Source: Nilaparvata lugens (taxonomy: Eukaryota > Arthropoda > Insecta > Hemiptera > Delphacidae). From it: a DNA stretch of 64,000 bases. Within the stretch, counting starts at the first letter, position 1. Every line of letters begins with the position of its first letter. Both the position numbers and the translations under genes were made by a program. Shown piece by piece: positions 35,010-49,942 of the stretch. The notes under the pieces are model-generated. The model was not told the origin of the DNA. It made no database searches and was given only the letters and a program-made list of their open reading frames with translations. The stretch lies in NCBI RefSeq assembly GCF_014356525.2, contig NC_052515.1:17644531-17708530 (forward strand), read 5' to 3'.

Positions 35010-35215
35010 TATCCAATCAACGCATGTGAAAGCAGCAACCAATAGCGGACGCGTTAACAAAACATCAATTTTTGCCGAATTGCAATTTTCACAGGCCGAC
35101 GATAATCGTCGGCAACGAGCGATTAAAATTGGCGGGAGCAGAGCAACAAATTCAAAACGAAAATGAAATAAAGCGCCGAGCGTTGATAAGCCTCGGCGAT
35201 TTAAATTCCTAGCAC
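35010..35215. promoter_or_regulatory. CpG-richer patch with two palindromes (candidate regulatory element)
   Basis: Within AT-rich DNA this 200-bp patch is richer in CpG. It carries GCCGACGAT-A-ATCGTCGGC (35095-35113) and CGCCGAG...CTCGGCG (35174-35198), plus homeodomain-core-like ATTAAAATT. It lies about 2.6 kb from Phox2 exon 2, inside the inferred intron 2. The regulatory role is inference; a short open frame across it has no recognisable similarity. Confidence 0.3.
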
Positions 35216-38149
<2,934 letters not shown>

Positions 38150-39281
38150 CTACAAACTCAAGTTCTGTTGAGAATTTGTCAAACTCTTCAATACAAGATA
38201 GGAATATATTACAACATAATGATCACGGGACTTGAGTCCGCCTGCTTTCTACGAATATGCCACTTTATAATATTACTGTCGACTTACAACATTTTTCAAA
38301 AAACTTTCTGTATTTTAGTATTTCTCTGAGTAGAAAAAGTTGATGTATGTCACCACCATCCAATTACAAGTAATCTCTAATTTTCAACATTATCGACATA
38401 TTTTCCCAAAATACAAATAAAATCTGCACATTATGCAATGCTAATAACACAATATTATGACCTCAGTACCTGTTATCAGTGTTGATATTATATATTATAC
38501 GGGTTAGTTTGGTTTAGCTTCTCCCATCCCTTTATGTCATTTTCTCCTTATTCAGGTTCATGTATATCTTTTTTTCGGACTTCCACGGATCGCCTGTTCC
38601 GGTCTTCAAAATATGAAAGTTAAAAATTACTGAAATTTCCAGTCTATCACATTATAATGAACCTGTTAGTCCAACATTAGTGATGGTAGAATATTTTAAT
38701 GTAAGGATGATTGTATCGTGCTAGTAGTTTTATCATCCTCTTGAAAATATATAGATTTGTGGGTTCTTGTTTAGTGTACTCATATCTGATTGCTGAAATA
38801 TAATTTAAAATCATTCCAATATCAACTACATAATTAAAAGACGTATTGTAACAAACAAAATCACTCGAATTAAAACAATTGATATAGTCTACTGTTAATT
38901 TTTTGTTTTTCATCATTTGTATTTTTCCAAACTTTCCATTTACTATTTCATCTGTAAACAGTGACTCTACAGTCGCTAAACCTATATAGATTTGACAAGC
39001 AACAATGAATTTATGGATGATAATATCTCGAGAACAAGACATCATCAAGTATCCTATGGTATGATTGGCTGGAAGTAGAACCATAAATCAAAGTCCAGAT
39101 GGTGTTCTATTTACACCCGGTGCCCTTACCCGCCTGAACACTGTCCACTCGTTCTCTCTCACTCACTTTCTCTCTCTTTATCTCTTCTCTCCGGGTGAGA
39201 AATTGAGAGTGTTGAACGGTGTGACGTTGCAATATCCTAGGCCGCGGCCTTGTATTAGAGGTGGCTATGGTATTAGTATTT

Positions 39282-39590
39282 TTTGAACTTAGCTATTTTA
39301 TGAACTCAGAAGAGAAGAAATAAGGTTAACCTCAAGCTTATTTTTTGAACTCTGTTATTATATGAAAACTTAGAAAGATGAAATAATGTTAATCTTAAGT
39401 TTAATTTTTGGACTTTGAAATTTTATGGAAACTCAGACGAGAAGCAATAAGGTTAACCTTATTCATGGACTTTGCTATTTCATGAAGACTCAAAAGAGAA
39501 GAAGCTTAAGGTAAACCTTAAGCTTATTTTCGAACTTTGTTATTTTTGAAGACTCAGAAGGAAAAAAGCTCAAGGTTAACCTTACTTCTT
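39282..39590. repeat. Degenerate tandem repeat, about 62-bp period, five copies
   Basis: Copies carry TTTTGAACTTTGTTATTTT, then GAAGACTCAGAAGAGAAGAA, then the palindrome AGGTTAACCT. Copies differ by substitutions and small indels, so the array is old. Confidence 0.7.
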
Positions 39591-39622
39591 CTCCCCCAAT
39601 AATTTTTCATTATCAATTATCA

Positions 39623-39834
39623 TCTATACTAATAAAGGAAAGAACTGGATTATACATGTAAGGGATAGGAAATTCACGAATGATGCATCATCACGTCTGA
39701 ACTACTGGACTGATCAACTTGAAATTTAGCATAAAGCTTCTTTATTTACCGAGGATGATTATAGATTTATTTTAAATTCCTCATGATTTCAGTTTGTCAA
39801 GTTTTCAATTGGGCCCTTGCGGAGCACCTGCTAG
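39623..39834 (+). mobile_element. Complete 212-bp non-autonomous Helitron
   Basis: It starts A|TCTATACTAATAAAGGAAAG and ends GGAGCACCTGCTAG|T. The termini TC and CTAG between A and T, with a short terminal hairpin sequence, fit the Helitron pattern. The interior matches 18249-18485. Confidence 0.85.
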
Positions 39835-41799
39835 TCAATAATAAAATGATATTCGTTGAAATGAATAATACATGATAGAATAGGGAAAAATAAAAAATAC
39901 TGTTGGTGGTGTAGTTGCAAAATCAAGTTTCAAAATGTGAAGAATGGAGAAGAATTTTCACCCCACTAGCACAGCTTTTTCTAGAACCTACCAACCACCT
40001 CCGAAAGAAAAAGTGGGATTTTGAGTTGCGTTTTTGTGCATCAACCGTTGGAAAGTCGAACACCGGGGACAGGAAAACCGGAAAAGTGAATAAGTTCATC
40101 GAGCTTGAATGTAAACAAGCTTCCCGTCATAACACAACGATTTTTACGGCCTTCTATTCTGCTGGGGGAAATTCACTGCGCCATATTGCTTCTTCAACCT
40201 CACCCTCTCTCTCCTCATCTCATCATTCTATTGCTCTCCCTTTTTATCTTCATTATTGTTCTACTTCCCATCTCTTTGTATGGCTTGTTCTTCCATACGA
40301 ATTCTTACTTTTCTAAACCTTCTCCATTTCCTTTTTTTACCGCACTTGTCTTACTGTACCCCTGATTCTCCTTCTACTCCTTTAAAACCTTCTTCTCTCC
40401 TCCATTCTTAGTCCTCTTCTCCTTTGTTTCTTCTTCTGATCCCTTTTTCAACTTGTTTCCTCTCTCTGCACAGACCTTCCTATCCCAAAGTAGCTATCCC
40501 TAAGTAGTCTTTAGCCAACAGCCTCCTTAGCATAACAAGAGACTATTTATTATTATTGACGTTTCAAAAAGCAGAGGAATGAAGAAGTGTGTGAAAAAGA
40601 AGGACAACAGAAAAAGGAGAAGTGGGAAAGAGGAATGGTGGAAAGTGGAAGCTGTGAGTATGGGGGGGGGAAACTATAATTTTTCTTCCACCAATGTCTT
40701 CAACGCTTTTGCTTTTCCTTCTCAATGCATTGATCCAATATGCATGGTGACATCACAATATCTCAAATGATTCATTGGTCTCCAACGGGATTATCATTCT
40801 CTCAATCCATATGCATAGCTATGCATTGTAGCATCCTGATGACGGGGTGAAACGGTCCAGGGATTTACTTATGAGACCGTGACTATATTTAAAGTTGCGT
40901 TCGTACCATCAGTACAAGAGTCATTACGGCATAAAACTAACGATTGAGAAAGTGAGTTTTTCCCCAAAGAAGATTGGAAGAGGAAAAAAGTAGTTCTTTA
41001 TTCTACCACCAGATGGCTCTGATCGTGTTTGACAAAATGGTACTCGACTGTAGAATGGGCGGTAAGAGGAGAGGAAGGGTGATTCGAACCCTCTTTTTGT
41101 GCGCGCACTCACTGACGCACACAAACGCACACCCGCGTACACAAACGCACACGCACAGCAAGTAATCGACATCCTTGTCTTCTCCCTGAACCAACTCCAT
41201 TTTGTCCTCTGATTTTACTCCCTTTTTTCGATGTTTTTCCCTTTACCCACGTCCTAGCAGCCATGTGCATTCCTACCTGTACAGGTGAGGGAATAAATAA
41301 GTGGCGAGGTTCCTTTTTTCCTGACCTATGTGATGTTGAACAGACAATTTTGAAGGATTTTTCAAATTTTTAAATGTCTCCTAATCTGACATATTTTATC
41401 TGAGATATGATATGTTGAATGCCCAATGGATGTTATCTCACCAAATAATGGATTTAGGATATGAATAGGTAAATCGGGAAAATATAAATCTATAACGATA
41501 TAATTAGTTTTCATATCACAACACATTTCAGATTGTTACTCATTATTATTTGGAGGTCTCACAAATCATAGCACTAAAGAGAACCGTTATTGATGATGCC
41601 CAGTAATTTACAGGAAATGCCTTCTTTCTGTGAAAATCCGTATTTTTCGTTAAATATTTAACGAAAAACAAAAATGTTAGAAAATGTAATTCTATCAATT
41701 CATGAATGTATTAATGCAGAATTCATTTGTATGTTCAATTATTGCGCTTGATGGGAGAAATAATTATTATTTTGTGATAATAGTTATCATACTTATCCT

Positions 41800-42980
41800 A
41801 CTCTGGCTTCCGTGGCTTTGATGTATTCTCAGAACACTATTTGGTTGTTGGCAAAATAGATTTGTACACACGAAGGAAGAAAACCAGAAAAAAACGAAGG
41901 AAACAAACGCAACCCATGGAAATAAAGTTTCCAAAGTGTATCTGTTGGAGGAAGAAAGTATCAGGCATCTCTACCAGCAGCGCATGAATTCTTGCATCCA
42001 GAATACCCCAACAGGAGAAGACATTGAGACAGAATGGACCAATATAAAGAATATAATGGTAAATAGTGCATATGAAGCTGTTGGTTGCAGAATGAGATTT
42101 AGAAGTAGGAAGGGATTAAATATATGGACAGAAGAGATACAGAAAGCTATAAAAGAGAAAAATAAAGCATATAGAAAATATCTGGGATGTCAGACAGAAT
42201 GTAACAAGATCATTTATCAGATTGCTAGGGATAAGGCCTCAAGAATTGTGAAAAAAGCTCATCAAGAATCATGGAATAGATTCATAACAACTATTGAATA
42301 CAATGTACATGGGAGACAATCGTTGGCTTACAAAGCTATGGATGTCTTGAATAAGAGCCAAAGAGACAATGTGGAAGTCGATTGCATTGGAACTGACGCA
42401 TGGATCAAAAATTACAAAGAGCTTTGGTTTGATGATGTGAAGCCGAACAGGGCTGAGACAATCTGCGGGAATTGCTGTGTTGATCCAATCACGTTGGAAG
42501 AGCTATCGGATGCCCTAAAGAGTATGAAAAATCGAAAGGCACCTGGTTTGAATGGGATAAATATGGAGCTGCTAAAATATGGTGGAATACTTTTGCACCT
42601 TAGAATTCTACACTTTTTCAATATGTGTTGCGAAGACACCAAGTTCCCAAAGAATGGTTGCAGTCCAAGGTTATATCCCTATTCATAAAAGGAAATAGAT
42701 CAGACCCTCAAAATTACAGAGGTAACTTATTAGTCTTTTGGATGCAACATACAAAGTATATGCAAAAATTAATTAATAATAATTAATAATAGACTGAAAA
42801 TAAATTAATAATAATAGTTGACATATCACTTCTGAATTTAATTCAGAGAAATGAAGATTTCTTACAAAAATCAGTTTTCTTGATGGGCTTTCGAAAGGGT
42901 AAATCATGCTCTGATGCAGTTTTCCCCATGAATAGAATAATTGCGAAAAGGAAGCCGTTGAATATTGCCTTCATGAATAT
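41800..42980 (+). pseudogene. RTE-like LINE fragment A (end of endonuclease to mid reverse transcriptase)
   Basis: Reading starts near GFDVFSEHYLVVGKIDLY, the end of an APE-type endonuclease, in one frame. It continues from 41936 in another frame with the linker (WTEEIQKAIKEKNKAYRKYL) and the first reverse transcriptase blocks (LKSMKNRKAPGLNGINMELL). After a further shift, NYRG and, from about 42884, GFRKGKSCSDAV are visible, then similarity stops near 42980. Catalytic motifs A and C of the reverse transcriptase are absent. The copy is truncated at both ends and has at least three frameshifts. It belongs to a different subfamily from the fragment at 43235-45535. Confidence 0.8.
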
Positions 42981-43234
42981 CATTGCTGTTATCACAGTTA
43001 TCGTCAAGCTAGCAACGCCTATCCCCGCAAAGTACGCAATAACAGTAACAGAGGAATTTTGGAATAGACTCGGTCATTCTTTCAAGTGATCTTTCTCCAC
43101 TTCTCTCCGTTTCTCTTATTCATGGAGAGGCATTCAAACTAGATCTCAATTTCCATCCGATATCTTTCATTAACTCATTTTTCCACGTAATCTCATCAAT
43201 TTATTATATCGTTCTTTGTAGCATGTAACACAAA

Positions 43235-45535
43235 ATATACACAAATACACTTGGATTCAACCAACAAGACACTTGAAAACAGTAATAGATTATATCCTGA
43301 TGAAAGTAGGGTCACATATAAAAGTAAAGGATGTACGTGTGTACAGAGGAGCAACCTGTGGATCAGATCATTTTCTTGTAAAAGGCAAATTTCTCATAGT
43401 GCCTGCCCCTCAAAGAGATAGCAGTGACGATAGTTGTGACGAAAGTAGATATAAGGCTGACAATCCAAAATATAATTTGGAGAGTTTTAATAATGATTCA
43501 ACTGACTTTCTCTACAAGTTGAGGCTAGCAGGCAAAATGCAACATGAGAATCAGACAGAAATAGAGGTGGAGGAAATGTACAAGAAGATAAAGGGAGAGT
43601 TGCATCAAGCAGCATTAGAAGCTGTGGGAGAGGTGGAAAGCAAGGGATCATACAAAAACTCATATTGGTGGGATGAAAATCTAAAGTCGCCAATTAAGGA
43701 GAAGGAGACGTTGTATCAGAGATGGCTAACAACACATGATCCCGAAGACAGGAAGGCATATTTGAGACAGAATTACCTTGTTAAGAAAGAGGTGAAGAAG
43801 GCGAAAAACAGATTTTGGGAACTAAAGTGTTATGAAATCGAAAATATGTCAGGTAGTTCAAAGTCTAGAGAAGCGTGGAAAACTATCAGGGGGCTGAGAG
43901 AGGATCGTAAAGAAAGAAGGCGAATACAGGTTATTGATTCAACAACATGGAAGGACTATTATCGGGATCTTTTGACGGAAAAAAGACCAATATTTCAAGA
44001 AGTTGAATATTGTCATGAAGAGGAAGACCATCCTATGCCAGAAATATCTCTGGAAGAAGTGGGAAAAGCCTTGCAGGGGATGAAAAAAAACAAAGCCGCG
44101 GGTCCTGGAGGTTACCTATAGAATTGCTGAAATTTGCTCCAAGCGGCATTTTAGAATACCTGACAAAGTTGTTCAATCGATGTATTTCCACAACAACGGT
44201 GCCTAGAGAGTGGAAAGAGGCTTGGATCACATCAATATACAAGAAAGGGAACAGAGCCGAGTGTTCAAATTACAGAGGGATAAGCATAACAGCAGCTATG
44301 GGTAGACTGTACGGACGTGTTTTGAAACAAAGACTTGAACTGGAAATGAGGGAAATAGAAGAGCAAAGTGGTTTCCGTGCTGGTCGATCATGCACCGATA
44401 ACCTATTCTGTATCAAACATCTGATGGAGAAAAAATTACAGAGAGGAAGAGAACTTCATGTTTTGTTTTGGATCTGAAAAAAGCCTATGATAGTGTTCCA
44501 GTGAATAAGATATGGGAAGCTCTCAAAAAGCGAGAATTAGTACTCCCCTCATCAATGCCATAAAAACTCTTTACAAGGATAGTAGTAGCAGGATAAAGAT
44601 TGGAAACCAGCTGTCAGAAGAGTTTACTGTAAATAAAGGCCTTAGACAAGGTTGCCCCATCTCACCCACGCTTTTCAAGATATACGTAAGCCAAGCCTTG
44701 GAGGTGTGGTCACGCAAGTGTAGAAGTATGGGTGTACTACTAAATGAAGAAAATATATATACTCTACTATTTGCAGATGACCAGGTCCTCCTAGCTGAAG
44801 ATGAAGAGGATATGTCATATATGACAAGGCAACTCATAGAGGAGTATAAAAATGTGGCCTGGAAATCAGTGAAGAGAAATCGCAATATATGGTGGTTGGA
44901 GGAGAAGGAAATTCATTGAACATTGACGAAACCACGGAAATTGCAAATGTCAAAGAATGCCGGTACTTAGGTATGACAATAAAAGATGATGGACGGGATG
45001 AGAGAGAGATTGGATACAGGATTGCAAAGGGGAGAGTTTTAACCAGGAAGCTACATTCAATACTTGGACGGATGATATATCTGAAAGAGTAAAGAAACAG
45101 GTTTTCAAAACAATTGTGATGAGCTGTGTAACTTATGGGGCGGAAGTATGGACATTAACCAAGAGACTAAAACAAAGATTATTGGCTATGGAGATGAATT
45201 ACTGGAGAAGATGTTGCCAGCTGACCTTGAGAGATAGGGTGAGAAATGAGGTTATAAGGGAGAAAATGAAATTGGACAGGTCAGTGGTGGATGAGGTGGA
45301 GGAAAAACAACTGCAGTGGTACGGACATCTCAGAAGAATGAGCCCCAGTCGCATACCAAGGAAGGTATATGAGTGGATTCCGGCTGAGAGGAGGAAACGA
45401 GGACGACCACGAACGGTTTGGCAGCAAAACATAGAAGAGGCCATGGAGAGCAGGGGCATCCAACAAGACGTATGGAGAGATAGAGGCAGATGGCGTGTTG
45501 AGTGCGGGAAACGGCCGGGAAGGCTGTAAAAACCC
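43235..45535 (+). pseudogene. RTE-like LINE fragment B (end of endonuclease through reverse transcriptase C-terminus)
   Basis: It begins in the endonuclease (VIDYILMKV, then VYRGATCGSDHFLV), passes a lysine-rich linker and enters the reverse transcriptase (ALQGMKKNKAAGPGG, REWKEAWITSIYKKGN, NYRGISIT, SGFRAGRSCTDN). Motif A, LDLKKAYDSV, is at about 44468 in another frame. Next come GLRQGCPISPTLF and the catalytic FADD (LLFADDQVLL, about 44766-44795). The C-terminal region has SCVTYGAEVWTL and the typical WYGHLRRM ... RRKRGRPRTVW ending. Five or more frame changes show it is dead. It is 5' truncated, as is usual for LINEs, and a TTAGGT-rich tail follows at 45540-45560. Confidence 0.88.
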
Positions 45536-45876
45536 GCGTATTAGGTATTAGGTTAGGTAGGTGTAGCATGTAGATAATCTTGGGAGTAATGAACGATTTT
45601 TCTTTTTAAATTGGAAAAAATGACACTTCTGTCAACGGTGCTTTGCGAGTATCAGTTTTTGACTTGATTCCCACTGTATTACAACCTCGTAACCAGCGCA
45701 CAATTCATATACATATGTGGGCTTCATCAGCAAAACATCGATTGAGAAGTGAGAATTGTGTCCCAGCCATCATTTAGACAATTGGGAAAACAAAATGATG
45801 AAATGAAATGTAATATATTCTCTACTGTTATGATGTTATGATTGACAAAACATATACATAGTTGTTATATTATACA

Positions 45877-46549
45877 CTAGCCGTCAGGCTCGCTTCGCTC
45901 GCCATATCCGTCTAGCAAGGGGGCGGAGCCCCCTGGCCCCCCGACTGGATCGTCCAAGCATGAGATCAGCAGGCTCGCTTCGCTCGCCTGCATTCTTCAT
46001 TCGAGCATTTTATCATATGTTAGGACGATCCAGTCGGGGGTCCAGACTAAACGTCTGGCTAAACGGATATGGCGATCGAAGCGAGCCTTACGGTTAGTAA
46101 TATAATATTCCCAAGAATAGCTCTCTCTGATTGAAGTAGCAGTGCCCAATCAATTTTTCCGCGATAAATGCATTTCAATCTTCAACTTGGTGTCAACCTA
46201 ACAAAGTCAACTCAACTTAATGCAACCTGACAAAATTATTAATTTAGTTACCAGTTAACAACTGTTTCGAAGAGGGACTCTCTCTAGATTATAGTTCTAT
46301 ATTAACATATGGTATGGATATTTTCAATTATAATTAAGAGAATAAGAAGAATATACATGCTAAAAGACGAACTTTAAACCCTTAAAAACCACCCTTAGAG
46401 TTGAAATATTGCCAAAAGATTTCTTAGTGCGCCTCTAAAGGGCCAACTGAACATACCTACCAAATTTGAACGTTTTTGGTCCGGTAGATTTTTAGTTCTG
46501 CGAGTGAGTGAGTGAGTGAGTGCCATTTCGCTTTTGATATATATATAGA
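45877..46549 (-). mobile_element. Complete non-autonomous Helitron, inverted copy of the one at 5330-15300
   Basis: On the minus strand it starts A|TCTATATATATATCAAAAGC at 46549 and ends GGCTAG|T at 45877. Its 5' half matches 14557-14970 closely (CAGTTGGCCCTTTAGAGGCG, CCACCCTTAGAG on the + strand). Its 3' half carries the same foldback (GGCTCGCTTCGCTCGCC, GACGATCCAGTCGGGGG). It gives the empty-site sequence for the LTR insertion. No protein is encoded. Confidence 0.9.
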
Positions 46550-49500
46550 TACAAAATGGCATACCTTAAATTACATACTATATTAAAATAGTCAATTGAT
46601 AAGGCGGGGTGCGACTCAACTTCACTAAATTTTCGAATATTATCAACCCTGTTTAAACAATATATTATCTATTTATTGAGATACGATAGACAATTTTTAG
46701 GGCAGTTGATGGAGAAACAAATCTAATTTAATCGCTGTTGAATAATGTTATTTAACGGAACCAATACAACGAGTTCATTTTTAGGTGGTTGAGTTTAAAC
46801 GGACTACCATGCAACTGATCCTCAGTATATCAAATTGCTTCTCCTTGAGAGTAAAATGATGAACCATGGATCTGTTACATATCATTCATATATGATTCCA
46901 CAATGAAAAAGTTCAAGACTATGAATCGTACCTTCCGCTGATACATTGAATAAAAAGGGCATTGAAGTCATCATTTGCCAAGACTACAGCTTCCTCTAAT
47001 CAGCCGTATAGACCAACCATTCCATTCATCCACTCTGTGTTTGAGTAGACTGTATCAGGGTACAGTCACCTCCATCACTTCATCGCGATTGGGTGGGCGC
47101 TCAAAGACGGTCTCCTGACAAGAATAGAGCAAGAGCGAACATCCTTCCACCCCGGGGGACACGATAGGAGACAAAGAAAGGACGAAGAAGGATAGGAAGG
47201 ACGAGTGAAGAGGGACGGTTATTGATCGCCTACTCCTGGGTCCCCCCCTCCTGTCAAGGATCCCCTTGACTTGACTTCCTCCCCCACCCCTCCTTGCCCC
47301 TAAGGACACACAGAAGTCCTTCTTCCTTCTCTCGTCTCCTTCGATTCTCTCCTCTCCTGCCAGAAGGACCAACATGCCAGATGTGGCTCGTCCTTACTGA
47401 TATCCTTGAAGTCCTCTCTTCGAAAAAGTTGTTGCTTCATTCTTGGTGCTTATTTTTGTGTATTTATTGTGAGAGAGATATCGTTTCATGAAGTTATTAT
47501 ACGGAATATGCTGATCTGGAACCAATGTTACATTGAATTTCTTGAAAGTTGAATGAGAAAATCTGAAGAGAGTTCAGTGAAAATGTTACTTCATTTCTAT
47601 TTATGAAACCATTTTGATATATCGCGTTTGACTTATATGATTGTATTCATCGTTGATATATCAGCTCATTCTGGGAAATATGTTCAACTGTATCTCATTC
47701 TATTATTGAAATTTTTTGAAAGTTTAACGAAAAAGATTGATAGACTTATTATGAGTAGCCTTTTTCTTCTTGAAAAACATTATTATTATAACTGTGGTTA
47801 TTATTATCGATTAGTAACCAAATCAGACTAGAACCTGGATAAAACAGCTCAGCCTGATCCCAATCTTTATAAATGTAGGCTACAAACAAGAAAAATTAAG
47901 TTAAAAAATTTATTTGTCCCAACTATTTATAGAATACATGAACATCGGAAGCAACAGAATAATTGTCTAGAAATACATTATTATGGAATGACATAAATAT
48001 ACTGTGATAACAAATTATGTAACTAAAGTTCCATGATTCCAGATAGACAAAGATTTACTTTGCCAACAGCTTGCACATATAGCTAGTCACTGGTCTATGC
48101 TATCTGAACGGCTCAACAGAATTTCTATTTGTACATGATAAGAAACATAATTCAACTAATATTGAACAATAATAATTTCCACCCAAAAAAATTATGCCAA
48201 AAATATTTATGCTGAACATGCGTAAAAAATATCAAATCACATGTTCAGAAATTCAAGAATCCAATTTCAGTTGTATTTTGATTGATGTTGTGGTATCACT
48301 CCTGAATTGCTAAAAGTATATTGATGATGTGACTCATGCTACGAAAACTTGTCTCATCAATGTTAAGTAATAGTAAGATAGTTAGTTTGTTATGTTAGTG
48401 TGTTAAATATGATAAACAGTGATTGACAATTTTGACAATCATCCTATATCTCATTTCTGTTTCATTCTATTGAAAAAATCATAATTTCTATTCTTCCGCG
48501 ATGTTTTGACTGTTAATAAAAAATGGTTGGATAAACTAATAAACGAATGAATGAATGTGTTAATGAATTAATGAATCTATAAATTAATGGATGAATGGAT
48601 GTACATGAATTGAGCCTACTAAACCAATCCTCTACCATCAATGGAGCTCTTACAAAGCACATAGCTGGATAGCAGTCAGTAGCCTCCAAAAACTCTACAT
48701 GGCCGGTCAGAAACGTTGGAAAAATCCCAAACACAAGTTTAGAATTAGCAAAGGTACAAAGTCAACAGCTTTGCTTGCTTTTGAATCCCAAACCAACATG
48801 ACGTCTACATTGAAGGGTAGATAAAGAGAGAGAGAGGTATATAGAAGAAGAGATAGAGAGAGAAAGAGTGAGAGAGAGAGAGAGAGAGGTAAGGGTCAGG
48901 TAATGAACAACCTGAGAAATTGTAGAGCACAAGAGCTTAACGAACGAGCGAGTGGGAGTCAGAGCACGCTCAGTGCGGTTAGTTGACCGCGTCTAATCCG
49001 GACTGGTTTAACTGCGGTCAAAACGGGGGTTATGAAACCCCCTTACTTGCTAGGGGGGAATCAGGGGATCATTTAAGAGGAGCGGCGTTGAGGTTGAATT
49101 GGTCTTGTTTGTGTATTATCTGCTGCTTGAAATTGCTGGGTAGAGATTGAAATCCCATGTGGCTGGGCCTATCTATCCTAAGGTTGTATGTATAAACCTT
49201 GGTTATATCGTCTCTGGAGAGAGACTTGCTGATGAGCTTTGGTTAAGATGGTGATGATTATGATGATGATGATTTTGATGATCTGCTGAGGACCAAGAGT
49301 TGCTCAATCACAAAGATTCCAGGGTTGACTAGAAATCTTTTGTGAAAGTTATAAAATTTATCTATGGAAGATATTCAATCATTAACTTCTCATTCTTTAA
49401 ACTATTTATTCATAAAAGAAACGAAAACCTGTTCAGGTTTTTCCATCATAATCAATTGACAGTTAACTTTAATAATAAAACCTAGTTTTAGGTATCGACC

Positions 49501-49805
49501 TATAGGTGAGGAAGTAGAACATAGACACTGTCTATTAAGGAAAGTTTTATCAGTAAAGCATATTCACGATTCAAAGAAAAATGAAGAAACTATGTTTTAT
49601 AAACATTTCGTTTATAGACTATGAATAAGATTAATTGGATTTGATCAGGAGAATTTCTATTGATACATTGTTTCAATCATAAAGAGATTTTTATTCTATG
49701 TATCAAAATTTTAATTCAAACTTCAATCTACATTATAAAGAGCTCAGCACAGTATTATTACTGCAGATACTGCTGGTGAGATATTGTGATCGTACCTATC
49801 CATAA
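46550..49805. other. Non-coding stretch
   Basis: No gene recognised. A GA-rich microsatellite lies at about 48822-48888. The open frame at 47055-47375 is Arg/Gly/Ser-rich with no recognisable domain and I do not call it. Confidence 0.5.
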
Positions 49806-49942
49806 TGAAAACACTGGGATTTTGTCAAATCCCAATTAATGATAATCATCACACTGATGATAACAGCACCATTGGTGTCGAAACATGTTTGTTATTTTAC
49901 AATAAATAAGTGATATTGTTCGACAAAATCCCAGTGTTTTCA
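49806..49942. mobile_element. Foldback element with 21-bp perfect terminal inverted repeats
   Basis: GAAAACACTGGGATTTTGTC at 49807-49826 is the exact complement of 49922-49941, and one more base pairs outside. The 95-bp centre contains ACTGATGATAACAGCACC and GTGTCGAAACATG. There is no coding, so it is probably a MITE. Confidence 0.85.

Noticed and set aside
47055..47375. 106-codon frame on the minus strand
   Set aside because: Biased composition, no recognisable motif, no splice or promoter evidence.
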